A stretch of 64,000 nucleotides of DNA from Proteles cristata cristata (lineage: Eukaryota; Chordata; Mammalia; Carnivora; Hyaenidae), in NCBI GenBank assembly GCA_017311185.1, contig JAESUZ010000990.1, positions 682,001-746,000 on the forward strand, in the 5' to 3' direction. Both the position numbers and the translations under genes were made by a program. Positions 35,120 through 45,249 of this stretch are shown here, in pieces. How positions within the stretch are numbered: position 1 is the first letter of the stretch; the number at the start of each line of letters is the position of its first letter. The notes under the pieces were generated by a model that saw only the letters and a program-made list of their open reading frames with translations, did not search any database and was not told the origin of the DNA.

Positions 35120-35990
35120 TTTTTTTTTTTTTTAACAATACATACATACGTTCACATGTAAATGTCATAGTAGTTCTTTCCAGAGACAATTACTTACTTT
35201 GCAAACATTACTAAAATGAGGAGACTTTCTGGATTAGTAAATTTATGCACTGGATAAAATAAGTAAGGATAAATGAAACCCTGTCCATCCCCACCTATGT
35301 GGACACTTAAAATCATTATTGTGCATACTACATCATGATTAAAGTTCTAGGTAGCCTGTCTAAACCAGCTGCCTTGCAAAATATTTTGTAAAGGAAATGA
35401 AAAAAGAAAATTTCTAGCACAGGGCAAAATAACTTTAAAGCAATCTGAATGCAACTTTTAACAAAGAAAACATGCTAATTCCTCCCTGATCATTTTGCTT
35501 TGCTGATGCTTTTAAAAATTATGTTTCCAAGCCTTTCCTTTCAAAAACTGCCTTTGTGATACTTCAACACTCACATTCAAATGTTGTTTCTCAACTGTCT
35601 ACTTTTCTTAAGAGAACCGGTAGATTTGAGGATGATGTTGCAAATAGAGAACCAAAACAGGAAACGGTAAAAAGATTTTTTTTTTCTCTCCTGCTCACCT
35701 CAAAATGTCAGCACTGTCTGTTTTAAGAGCTGATGCAGCACCTTCAAAATATGTTTTTTGTTGTTTTTTAGTTCTTCTAGGCACTCTATGAAAAAGAATG
35801 CACTTAGTCCTTTCAGAAGAAAACTGACTATTTTGATGTGGGAGCAAGAGGCAAGCTGAAGCCAAAATACAGGCTGGCACCCCCCTCACCCCCCAACTCC
35901 CTAAAGTGGAATATGAGTGATAGTCCTCAGACACTCCTGGCTACCCTAGAACAAGGGAGAGGGTTTTATGTGGTTGCCATGGTGATGTGG
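35120..35990. other. Unique DNA with a poly-T run
   Basis: Begins with a T-run at 35119-35134. No gene or transposon recognised; the minus frame 35695-35934 lacks any known domain. Confidence 0.45.
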
Positions 35991-36771
35991 GTGGGACACT
36001 AAGGCAAATGAAAAACTAAATTCCCTTACTGCCTACAGCCCATTGACAAGTCCTTGAAGCCCGCAGAGTGACCTCCCTCAAGGAGTTAGTCAACCTCCAT
36101 GATACATTGCTCGGGGCAAAAGGGAATCTTAGCTTGACAGTATCCCAACCTCCAGGATCCTGTAAGTCTTCTTTCTTTATCTCAAAGGCCCTAGGATATA
36201 TGCTGGCAGCCACACTCCAAGTTTCTGGCCCCTAATATGCATCTGAAGGGTGACATGACTGAGATTTTATTAAATGGTAATACAAGGCATTTCCCTAAGA
36301 ACAGCTAGCCCTTCAAGGTCCTGGAACCCTTGTTTCCAAAATACCTTAGAGACTTACTCTTTTAAAAAAATTTTTTTTTATAGTTTATTTATTTTTTAGG
36401 CAGAGAGAGACAGAACATGAGCAGGGGAGGGGCAGAGAGAGAGGGAGACACAGAATCTGAAACAGACTCCAGGCTCTGAGCTGCCGGCACAGAACCCGAG
36501 GTGGGGCTCGAACCCATGAAGCTTGAGATCATGACCTGAGCTGGAGTTAGCTTAACCGACTGAGCCATCCAGGCACACCGACTTACTCTATCTCTGACCC
36601 CCTCCCCACCTGAGAGTATGGAATGAGTTTTCTGTGACCCCAGTGCAGCTCTTCCTCCCCATGGCTCTGTCCCTGTGCTTTAATAAAATCACCCTTCTTC
36701 CATGAAAGAAGTCTTCAAGAATTCTTTCTTGTCAACTCCATATCACCCCTGACCATCACCCAAAACTTCAT
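35990..36771 (+). mobile_element. Class I ERV-like LTR, left edge unresolved
   Basis: The right part reads like U3-R-U5 of an ERV1 LTR: 'ccccatggctctgtccctgtgctttaataaaatcac' with AATAAA at 36682-36687, then 'agtcttcaagaattctttcttg', ending '...cccaaaacttca' at 36771. The same U5 phrase recurs, on the minus strand, at 39738-39820. Interrupted by the SINE at 36361-36579. The left limit and TSD could not be fixed. Confidence 0.6.
36361..36579 (-). mobile_element. tRNA-Lys SINE nested in the LTR
   Basis: Minus-strand copy with an exact 10-bp TSD gacttactct at 36351-36360 and 36580-36589. The tail is a mixed T-run, and the head ends gccatccaggcacacc. Confidence 0.95.
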
Positions 36772-36869
36772 AGAAGTGTACTTCTCATTATTATACTCCT
36801 GGCATTTTATACGTAATTTAAAATAAAAATTGGCTACACAAATGTATTCTGTTTAATATCTCCATCATG

Positions 36870-36887
36870 TCTTTCTTTTTCTTTCCT

Positions 36888-36951
<64 letters not shown>
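36870..36951. repeat. (CTTT)n microsatellite
   Basis: After an imperfect start, ctttccttctttctttc continues as an unbroken ttctttct array of about 17 units to 36951. All-pyrimidine strand. Confidence 0.98.
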
Positions 36952-37293
36952 AATACAGAAAATAGCTTGCTTACTCAGATTAGCTGTATTCTCAAGATAT
37001 TTCCTATATACTTAATATATGTTCAGACATTGGAGAAAATAAGTAAATATTAAGTATGAAAATTAAATACTAATGGACATGAAACTGACCTATGAAATAT
37101 TCAGTGAAGTAAAACCCTAAGTTCCAAGTTCATCTGCTTTAGAAGTCATTTCTTCAAACTGTTGGAAAAAGCCTGCAGAAGAGAATTTACCGTATACTAT
37201 AAAAGGGTACCAACAAACACAATACTTTATGTAGGTTCAACTTCATTACTCAATGTGTAAAACAAAACATACGTTCAGAAAGAAGTTTCTTTC

Positions 37294-37434
37294 TCGGGCT
37301 CTGTGCTGACTGCCAGCTCAGAGCCTGGAGCCTGTTTCAGTCTGTGACTCCCTCTCTCTCTGACCCTCCCCTGCTCACGCTGTCTCTCTCTATCTCTCCT
37401 AGAAATAAATAAAAACATTTAAAAAAAAATGAAA
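37294..37434 (+). mobile_element. 'Headless' 5'-truncated young SINE with exact TSD
   Basis: Starts in the middle of the SINE at 'tcgggctctgtgctgactgcc' and runs to CTAGAAATAAATAAAAAC plus an A-run. The tRNA-like head with both pol III boxes is missing. A perfect 16-bp TSD gaaagaagtttctttc at 37278-37293 and 37435-37450 shows that the truncation arose at insertion. The sequence is near the young-subfamily consensus. Confidence 0.95.
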
Positions 37435-37786
37435 GAAAGAAGTTTCTTTCCCATGTTTGAATATCCACATATCTTTTAAGACATACGGCTTCTAATTTAG
37501 TTTTATGCTACTTGTATACATGCCACTTTTTTCTTTTTTTTTTTTGAAATTTGAACTTCTCAAATATACAGACTTGGTCAAGTTTACATCTATACTTATG
37601 CATAGTTTGTGTGACACTGAATGCATAAACACTTTGGAAAGGCCACAGTAAGTAAGTTAATTCTTGGACTTTGTGATTTCCCAAGATATCTGATGGACAA
37701 TGCTATTGCCTCAGACACTGTCTACATGTTGTGAGAGAAAACAAAAGTCAGTTCTCTGAAATCCTTCACATATTTTCTATTGTTAT

Positions 37787-38231
37787 TGTCGAGGAGGAAG
37801 ATCTTCCTTTGCCCTGTGGTCCTTTCTAGGTGGGCTTAGATTCAAATTGATTTAAGACAGATTAACAGGAGGAAAATCAAATTTAATAGACATATGTACA
37901 GGGAGTCCACATAGACAGGAAGCTTATCTGAGCTAAGGAGAAGCATAGGATCTGAGGTTACAAAGGGGAGAAAGCCCATTAGCAAGGAGAAAAGAGATAT
38001 TTGGGGGGAAATAAGATTGCTCTATTATGTAGATAAGTTCCTTCTTTAAGGGAAAATCTCTGTTAATAGTTCTCTTCCTGTTGCAAGTTCTCCTTTCCAA
38101 GGTAAATTTAAGCAGTGCTGTAAGGGCTAGGGGGTGGGGGCAGAGAGCTTTTCCTGCATCTGCTGAGTTTTGATTATTTTTAACTAGAAATAATTTAATG
38201 CCCAAGAGGCACATTTGGGGGCACCCCTTCA
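37787..38231 (-). mobile_element. Solo LTR (class I type), 445 bp
   Basis: Plus-strand ends tgtcgagg...ccccttca with a 4-bp TSD ttat at 37783-37786 and 38232-38235. In minus orientation it starts TGAAGGGGTGCC, carries an ATTAAA-type poly(A) signal (read as tttaat near 37879-37884), and ends TCTTCCTCCTCGACA. Long minus frame 37933-38292 is incidental. Confidence 0.82.
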
Positions 38232-38345
38232 TTATAGCTTGACATTGATCAGAATTCACTATCTTTAATATTTCTACGACCTTATTTCTCAAACTAGGTT
38301 TTGAGTTGTTGCAAAATAGACATCAAATCTTGATGAGGAAAAATC

Positions 38346-38618
38346 TGTTATGGGATGGCCTATAGGACTAATGAGGAAATGCCTGTGTCTGATCAAAGAC
38401 CCTCCCTTCCGGGTTCTTCTTCCCACCCTGCTTGTCGCATGCGTTAATGAGGAATGTGGAAGTGGCAGGCTATAAATTACTCCCTCTGCTGGTGCTCTGG
38501 GTTCAGACCTCTGGAGAATGATCTCTGAGCCCAAGGTATAAAATAAAGCTCCTCCTTTCCAAGATTTCTGAGTGCCGCTTGGTTCTCCCACCAGTGATCC
38601 AGACCAGATTCCATAACA
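38346..38618 (+). mobile_element. Short solo LTR, 273 bp
   Basis: Perfect 8-bp terminal inverted repeats TGTTATGG...CCATAACA. Plus orientation: a TATAAAATAAAGC region with AATAAA at 38542-38547, followed by about 70 bp of R-U5 ('tgagtgccgcttggttctccc'). The flanks (aaaatc left, atctg right) give only an imperfect target duplication. Confidence 0.78.
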
Positions 38619-38619
38619 A

Positions 38620-39260
38620 TCTGTTTTCTGATAAATATTGGTCTTAACACAAGGCACTTTAATTCAAAACTTAAACAGAGACTCCAGCACTCCAGTTAAT
38701 TTTTATTTTTGTCTGAAGTCAAACATCATTCTTTCTGCTTGGGGACAGTGCAAAGTCTTCCAAATTCTCAAGACTCCTACATAACATTTTTTTAAACCTC
38801 CTTCTTTGATGACTACCCTGCCTTTGCATGGAGGTCCTCTGAAATCATCTCCCTCTATTCACATCTTCCTTCATCTTTGCAAACATCTACATTACATTTA
38901 TTCACACCTTTCCCCCCATAAATGTCTGCATTCCTCCTGTCCTAAAAAAGAAAAACAGCCAAAAGCAATGAATTCTCCATTTATCCTCTATCCTACCCAG
39001 TCTATGTTATACCAATTCCTCTTTCCTTCAAAGGATTTTTGAAAGTAAGTGATGGATGGAGGAAGTGAGGGAGTATAAAGAGACGTGAAGAGCACCAATC
39101 CCAAGACCCATCAAAAGTTGCAAATTTGCAAAATTTGCAAAAGAAAATTTCTTTTCTAGAAGAAAGATCTAGAAAATTTACTTTATATAAACTGAATACA
39201 ACATCAGGGATACTGAGAAATGCAGATTAAAAAATAAGAGCAAGAAAGAGGAAGTAATAA
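38620..39260. other. Unique DNA between LTRs
   Basis: No gene recognised. A local repeat 'gcaaatttgcaaaatttgcaaaa' lies near 39120-39143. Confidence 0.5.
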
Positions 39261-39264
39261 TGAC

Positions 39265-39345
39265 AATAATGGGTGTTAATTGCTGAACACTCATAATGTG
39301 GCAGACAGGCACCATGTTGAGTACTCAGCATATAGTCATCCAGGT
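39265..39345 (-). mobile_element. Possible MIR 3' end
   Basis: 'attgctgaacactcataatgtggcagacaggcaccatgttgagtactcagcatat' resembles the reverse of MIR/L2 ends ('ttgagcacctactatgtgccaggcactgtgctaagc'). Confidence 0.5.
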
Positions 39346-39737
39346 AACACCTGGAAGTTAATTAACTATATAATTTATAAAGGCTGGCTACCCTTTCTTC
39401 TAACTGTAGCTGTGGATGATAGAAGAGAAAATAAGCTGTCCCTCCCCTCTCAGAGACCATAAACCATTTGGGAGATAAACCTACCATTTATGAAATAGGT
39501 ACAGAAACAAATATGAACTTAAAATAGTTCATTGCTGAATTTCATAAGGGCAGATTGCAATGTCTGTAGGGTATTGGAGAATGAAGTATCCAGCCGAGCA
39601 GCCATAAGTAATTCCAATAGAAATGAAACAAAAGATCTTGAAAAGTTAGTGTGATTTAAAACAGTTTAGTGAAGAGGGAATTCTAGACAAGTGAAAAACT
39701 TGAGCATGCATATAGAAGCTGGAATGACTAGTGGTGT

Positions 39738-40030
39738 GGTTTGAAGTGCTGGGGTGTGGAGCCGATGGCCAGGAATGAATTCTTGAGACATTTTCAGTGC
39801 AAAAAGGTTGTTTTATTTCAGGACTCGTGGGCAGAAGGAGCTGTATTGGGGTTGTGAGAAGTGACTGATTTTCTAAGATTTTCTATCCTACTGAAGGGAG
39901 GGTGACATCAGGATCTTGGAAAATTGAATGTATAGGTTTCTGGAAGTTTTGCTATTAATAAGATTGCTTTTAATTCTCTTGTAAATCATGAAGACAGTCC
40001 CAAACTAATAGATATGTCTGTCCCACAGGA
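39738..40030 (-). mobile_element. Class I ERV-like LTR, right edge unresolved
   Basis: Read on minus, its end carries an AATAAAACAACC signal (ttttattt at 39811-39818 on plus), then 'gcactgaaaatgtctcaagaattcattcctggcc' and 'ggctccacaccccagcacttcaaaccaca', a typical ERV1 R-U5. A plausible terminus is near 39738 (tgtggtttg). The U3 end was not found. Confidence 0.6.
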
Positions 40031-40139
40031 CTATGATCTCTCATCAGTTAGCCATTTGTTTTCCCTCTAGCAAAACATTCACATTAAGACAACTGAGGTT
40101 TCTTGCAGAGCCCTTATATTCTGCCTGCCTCAAGGATTT

Positions 40140-40547
40140 GTCACTGGGCTCCGGGTTATAAGAACATTTAATTTTATCTACATTTCTTTTGCCTTTGTTC
40201 TCCATATCTGAGAAGAAAAGCTAATAAAAACAAGATAAAAGGGACCAGCCAGATGTCTGAGGCTAGAGACTCCCCTTGCAGACTTTTGGCTTCTGTAATC
40301 TTGCTTGCCTCCTGTGTCCACAACTCCCCACTGTACCAATGATAAGTGCTCGCTCCCCTTTTTCTTTTGTCACTCAACCCCCTACCATCCCAGCCATAAA
40401 AGGAGGCCAATGCCAAGGTTCAGGCTCAGCCTTTGGAGGTGGCTCCGCTGAGCCAGCACCCATGTGCAATAAACAACAGTCTTTTCTCAATTCCCTGAGT
40501 GCAAATGGGGCTTGTCTCTTCCTGGGCCCCGAGTATTTACTATAACA
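40140..40547 (+). mobile_element. ERV-like LTR, left edge unresolved
   Basis: Promoter-like cagccataaaaggagg (about 40391-40406), AATAAA at 40468-40473, then R-U5 'cagtcttttctcaattccctgagtgc...cctgggccccgag', ending tataaca at 40547. The start probably lies near 40150 (ttataagaaca, complementary to the end) but has lost its TG. Confidence 0.65.
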
Positions 40548-40730
40548 CATCAAGTAGAATCCACTATCTTTGTGTTGAGTGACAGAGTTCCTAGAGCTAA
40601 GGAAAACTGGTTGGAAACTAGTGGGAAATAAATATGAATAGTTTGGGGGGGCCAGACTGCAAAGAAGTTAAAAATTTACATAACATTTGTTCTTTATGAA
40701 CATCAGATGAAACTTATGACTTGCAAAGTT

Positions 40731-40929
40731 TGAGGCACCTGGGTGGCTTAGTTTAGTTTGACTTCAGCTCAGGTCAGGATTTTGAGCCCCGCATCAGGCT
40801 CTGTGCTGACAGCTAGGAGCCTGGAGCATGCTTTGGATTCTGTGTCTCCTTCTCTCTCCCCTGCTCATACCCTGTGTGTGTCTCTCTCCGAAAAATAAAT
40901 AAAACATTTTAAAAAATTAAAAGAAAAAA
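40731..40929 (+). mobile_element. tRNA-Lys SINE, internally shortened head
   Basis: Head gaggcacctgggtggctta is followed by a collapsed segment (gtttagtttgacttcagc) and a shortened B-box region. Body and AAATAAATAAAACA tail intact. Exact 13-bp TSD gacttgcaaagtt at 40718-40730 and 40930-40942. Confidence 0.95.
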
Positions 40930-41322
40930 GACTTGCAAAGTTGTTTTCAGACAAGCTAGAACTAACTTATCCCGATTAATAAAGAGTGCCAAGTTGGGAG
41001 TCACAGATTTTCAATAAAATATGGTTGGGAAATAACACATGGAAAGAGTTCAGAACACAATTTTCTGAATTTGTCATGACAAAAGGAACATCAGGAAGGC
41101 TTTTTTATTTAAGCAATCAGAGTTTGATGCCTTTATGACTTAGCAAATAAGTATACTACATTTTTCATAAAGTATAACTTAATTATAAATGGTTTGAAAT
41201 TTGAGCACTCAAGAGTAACTACACACACCAATGTGGAATTGCATTTTGTGTTATTAAAAAAGTATTAAGTCTTTGTTATCTCCCACGTATATAAAATAGC
41301 AAAACTAAAATACTTTCGAATT

Positions 41323-41536
41323 GGGGCGCCTGGTTGGCTTAGTCGGTTAAGCGTCCAACTTTCGCTTAGGTCATGATCTCGTGGTTCGTGGGTTTGAGCC
41401 CCACGTTGGGCTCTGTGCTGACTGCCAGCTCAGAGCCTGGAGCCTGTTTCAGTCTGTGACTCCCTCTCTCTCTGACCCTCCCCTGCTCACACTGGCTCTC
41501 TCTCTCTCTCTCCTAGAAATAAATAAAACATTAAAA
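41323..41536 (+). mobile_element. Young tRNA-Lys SINE
   Basis: Near-consensus 'ctttcgcttaggtcatgatctcg' subfamily copy with CTAGAAATAAATAAAACA tail. TSD aaatactttcgaatt (left) and aaatacttttgaact (right). It lies just left of the provirus. Confidence 0.95.
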
Positions 41537-41577
41537 AAATACTTTTGAACTTCTTTGGTTATATTTACCTACCTTTA

Positions 41578-42191
41578 TGATAGGAATAGATAAGATTCAG
41601 TAGGCTGAGAGGGCAAGGTTAGGACCTGAGGTCCCTGGGTAGGGAAATACACCGATTTTGTAATGATACTGGGAGAATCTGACCACAGGAAACCCCTTCA
41701 GGCTTAAGGTTCCTCTTCATAATGTAACAGGCACCATCTACTTCCTTTCAGGTTCTCAAATTTGACTAAAAACCTAACTAAAAATAAGTAGTAAGCCATA
41801 AATGTGTGTCCTACAGGGAACGGTTAATCCACAGACCACCTCTCACACAATGAAAAGTAGCCAGTAAAAAAGGAATGACTAGGCATTTAGAGTTACTTAG
41901 GCAATAATGGTAGAATCTGAGATGGAACAGGGGAGAAGGAAGCCCTGCCCGCAAACCTCCCCACCTGCCCCAACCAAAACCCAATCAAAAAGAGTCCCTG
42001 GCCTAATGTTCGCAGGCTTTCACTTTCAAATGTACCCTCTTTACATGCAGAGAGAGCTTTCCTACTATCTTCCTTTCTGATCTTATACTGTTAATAAACT
42101 TAAGCCTGTGTCTCCTTTTCTGTCCACCTCTTTATTCTTTAAAGCTGTGAGACCATGAAATCCAGATACTGAGGTAAAAAGTCCTGCAAAG
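41578..42191 (+). mobile_element. 5' LTR of the provirus
   Basis: Starts tgataggaa like the 3' LTR and ends ...gtcctgcaaag, where the terminal CA seen in the 3' LTR has decayed. AATAAA at 42093-42098. It holds about 105-110 bp (about 41850-41957) that has no counterpart in the 3' LTR. Confidence 0.88.
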
Positions 42192-42197
42192 TTTCTT

Positions 42198-42215
42198 TGG
42201 GGACTCGCCTAAGAT
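42198..42215 (+). other. Primer binding site, proline-tRNA-like
   Basis: tggggactcgcctaagat matches the gammaretroviral proline-tRNA primer site at 13 of 18 positions by my alignment. It lies six bases after the LTR end. Confidence 0.75.
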
Positions 42216-43465
42216 ATCAACATCTTCTAACTGTAAGTCAAGAGCAGCCGGAAACCCCTCTTTTCTTAATAATGGGCACCCGTCAGCGAGTTAAGAAAGA
42301 ATAGTGCGGCTGCCATTCTCAAGTCTTGGGTGACAGGGTCCTTGGGTCTCCCTGCATGTATCCCCAACGTAGGTGGGAACATCGATGTGTTAGACCCAAT
42401 TTTTGTTCCGGAAGAACCTTTGGATGCGTGGGACTCAGGGGAGGCTAAACAGCAATTGAAGGGTCCTGACCAAGGCTACTGTTTGGTGGATGCCCGAACC
42501 TGGTCCCTGACGGTCCGTTTGAGTAATCCGCCAAAATTCTCCTCTCCTTTTGTCTCTAATTTGCGTTTTAGCGTCAGGTTTGGGGATGCTAAATTTACTA
42601 TATGTTTGATGGATTTATAGGAGAGGATATACGGTGCCCCTTCTTGGATTTAATGGTCTTGGGAAAGAAAGATGGAAATAACTGTGATTTTTAACCCAAA
42701 GGGCAGGACAGCACACCCTTTTGAGTTGTTTTGCTCAAGCCCTGGTTGAAATGGCTCCTTCTTTGATCCAAAGGCAGGGAAAAAGGTGGCGATGTCCTCT
42801 TTACCGGTCTGTAAGTGCTCCACATTTATGTTGTTTCTGCAAAGCAGAGGAATGGTTGCCTGTACCATATGAGAGATGGATGCTGTATGAAGGGCTTCTA
42901 CCAGAATACAGGGGAGCCATTTTGCTACACTTAGCTCAGTGTATGCCGAACTGTACCAATCTAGATATTTTAAAATGGACCCCCATGTGGCTGCAAAGTA
43001 TTTACCAGGATGTTGCTGAAAAAGGCAGGGGAATAGACCTCAAGTTTGGCTCTTTTAACCCCCCTCAAAGGCCGATTTTATCTTTACAAAAAATAGCTTT
43101 TTCCAGCCTTTTGAAATACATTTGTACAGAGGAACGGATTTATTATGATCGATATGTCAATTACTGTTGGGCCAAAATAAAATTAATGCATCCTTCTACA
43201 ACCAGAAAAGTCTTGCTTGGTCAAAGCTGGTACCTCAAAGACCCACAGGCGGGAGTCGGAGGGGTAGGAGAAATCAGGGAAGATGGGTCAACTCTCGGAG
43301 GCAAGGTCAAGCCTGGGTAAGAGGGACTACTCCCAGAACCTTCGGAAACTGACTGGGCTTTTGGCTGAGTCACAAACCCAGCCAAAATTCAGGAGATGAG
43401 GTTTCTCCTGGCCATCTCTAAGAAATTGAGAAAAGGGGCACGTTTTCCTCCTTTTTCCTAGAGCT
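42216..43465 (+). other. Long proviral leader / pre-gag region with open frame
   Basis: About 1.25 kb separates the primer site from the first recognisable gag motif. It includes an open frame to 43320 whose first ATG is at 42751 (189 codons). Visible features: a Cys-rich start (CCFCKAEEW), a Trp/Tyr-rich middle (WTPMWLQSIYQD; ERIYYDRYVNYCW) and a Gly-rich end. An earlier open stretch at 42330-42620 (other frame) is free of stops for 96 codons. I recognise no domain. HERV-H-like elements are known to carry a pre-gag region at this place, so that is the likely identity. Confidence 0.55.
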
Positions 43466-43469
43466 GTTA

Positions 43470-43625
43470 ATTCCCCCAACCAAGGCCAATATTCCTTTGG
43501 GATGCATTCTGAAAAATTGGGATGATTTTGATCCACAAACCCTAAAGAAAAAACAACACATTTTCTTTTACACTGAGGTTTGGCTCCTGGAAACATTAAG
43601 GGAGGCTCTCATTAAATCTCATTAA
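43470..43625 (+). pseudogene. ERV gag matrix remnant
   Basis: Frame through 43491 reads a matrix-type block: LGCILKNWDDFDP followed by LKKKQHIFF and a Trp, ending at a stop (43623-43625). The start codon region is unclear. In the virus this part of Gag would bind membrane; here it is a fragment. Confidence 0.75.
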
Positions 43626-43674
43626 ATAGGGCTATCTTATTAGGTATCTCCCTGATACCTATGGAGCTGAGACG

Positions 43675-43812
43675 ATTCTAAAGGACAAATTTGTCACACA
43701 TTCGACCCCAAACATTCAGAGGAAGCTGCAAAAATTTGGCAGCTGGCCCAGAAGGTACCCTAGAGGAACTCTTAAGAGTTGCCAGTCGACTGAAATCAGC
43801 AGAAGAATAAGG
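43675..43812 (+). pseudogene. ERV gag capsid C-terminal remnant
   Basis: Blocks KDKFVTHSTPNIQRKLQK (from about 43681) and, in a shifted frame, PEGTLEELLRVA (about 43748-43783), followed by a stop. Most of capsid between matrix and this point is absent, so gag has an internal deletion of several hundred bases plus a frameshift. Confidence 0.75.
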
Positions 43813-43976
43813 AACAGGAAAGGGGGCTTACAAAAAAAATCTGAGGCATTCATTACAACTTTATGTACTATGCAAATCAGACTTCCTGAGGTCCTGGCAA
43901 CCGAGTATCATTTATGTGGCGTTCAGACCACTGGAAATGAAAATGTCCTCAGAGGGGACAAGCAAAGTTGAAGTCT

Positions 43977-44018
43977 TGCCCCTTGTGTGGAGGCAGTCCT
44001 TGGAAATCTGAATGCCCT
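43977..44018 (+). pseudogene. ERV nucleocapsid zinc knuckle, missing its histidine
   Basis: Reads CPLCGGSPWKSECP. Compared with the standard CX2CX4HX4C knuckle, one codon, including the zinc-binding His, is missing while both flanking Cys pairs fit. RNA-binding nucleocapsid function would be lost. Confidence 0.75.
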
Positions 44019-44122
44019 CGGGGACCTCAATCTGTGAGGGCTCAGATAACCAATGCCCCTGAAAGGACTGACAGGGGCCTAGTGGCTCCCACCCACCCCC
44101 TCCAGCACCCAACCAACTACTT

Positions 44123-44425
44123 ATGGAAAACCCAGAGCCTCAGGCAACTCTGGAAACAGAAGAAAAACCAGTTGATTCCCTTCTGGATACTGGAGTCACC
44201 TTTTTCTGTTCTTTCCACTCCAGGCCAACTGTCCAAACTCAGTGTGACCGTTTGAGTTACTGGAAAACCTATGACCAAATTTGTCTCTCAGCTTCATGGG
44301 TGCATATGGGAAGACTTGATTCTTTTCACATCCTTTCTTGGTAATGCCAGAGAGCCCACTCCCTTGCTGGAAAGAGATCTTATGACTGAATTTAGGACTG
44401 CAGAGCTACTCGCTCCAGGACAGAG
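44123..44425 (+). pseudogene. ERV protease remnant
   Basis: The aspartic protease catalytic triplet DTG is intact at 44186-44194 in the context DSLLDTGVTF. The frame ends at a stop (44342-44344). The protease C-terminal block (PTPLLERDLMTEF) continues in another frame at about 44354-44392. No downstream reverse-transcriptase motif (YXDD) is found. Confidence 0.78.
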
Positions 44426-44855
44426 CAACAATTGCCTAAATTTATAAACATCTGGATATCACAGATCCATCTTTTCTTGAGGTTGATGAAATTAAATACG
44501 CCTCATGGAGTTGTTCTATGGAAACTCGATGGCCAAAGGGGAAATTCCTTCCTGTGGAGTGACCCCCTCTCTATGACGCTATGCAGTGGAATATTAATAT
44601 TTGTTGATTTAATGTCCTTTTTGGATGTCATTTGTAGAAGCCGTCACATGTGCCAGGAAGATAAGATGTCCAGGAAAATTTGGCTAACCCTGGCTATTCC
44701 AAACACCCTCCCATTAAATCCGACCTCTGGACTGACCTCTGAACCTGCCCCTGACTGCCGTTACCCTAGCGTCGCCAGCAACCCCCCTTCAGCAGGAAGC
44801 AGTTTTAAGATCAGTCATCGTCCCAATTCCGAATGGCAGTTAGAGTCACATGTTC
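44426..44855 (+). pseudogene. Unassigned proviral 3' remnant
   Basis: Open for 153 codons from 44432, but without a motif that I can assign to pol or env. The last 80 bases (agcaggaagcagttttaag...atggcagttagagtcacatg) match the region usually found between env and the polypurine tract in this ERV group. The junction after 44425 is therefore probably a large deletion. Confidence 0.5.
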
Positions 44856-44865
44856 AGAGGGGGAA
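44856..44865 (+). other. Polypurine tract
   Basis: agagggggaa directly upstream of the 3' LTR (with 'ta' between), where plus-strand DNA synthesis would start. Confidence 0.8.
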
Positions 44866-44867
44866 TA

Positions 44868-45216
44868 TGATAGGAAAAGATAGGATTCAGTAGGCAGAGA
44901 GGAAAAGGTTAGGACCTGAGGTCTCTGGGTGGGGAAAGCACATATTTTGGAAGAATGCTGGGAGCAGCGGACCCAAGCAAACCCCCTTGGGCTTAAGGTT
45001 CCTCTTAAGAATGTAACACACATGGGTGCCTGGGTGGCTCAATTGGTTAAGCATCCGACTTCAGCTCAGGTTATGATCTCATGGTTTGTGGGTTGGAGTT
45101 CCACATCGGGCTCTGTGCTGACAGCTCAGAGCCTGGAGCATGCTTCTGATTGTGCCTTCTTCTCTCTGCCCCTCCCCTGCTCATTCTCTGTTTCTCTGTC
45201 TCAAAAATAAACATTA

Positions 45217-45249
<33 letters not shown>

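Noticed and set aside
37933..38657. Two adjacent minus frames of 119 and 122 codons
   Set aside because: They cover two solo LTRs and the gap between them and contain no retroviral coding motif.
44432..44893. 153-codon frame as a surviving env gene
   Set aside because: No signal peptide, cleavage site, fusion peptide or CX6CC-type motif is visible, and the frame runs into the 3' LTR. Left as an unassigned remnant.
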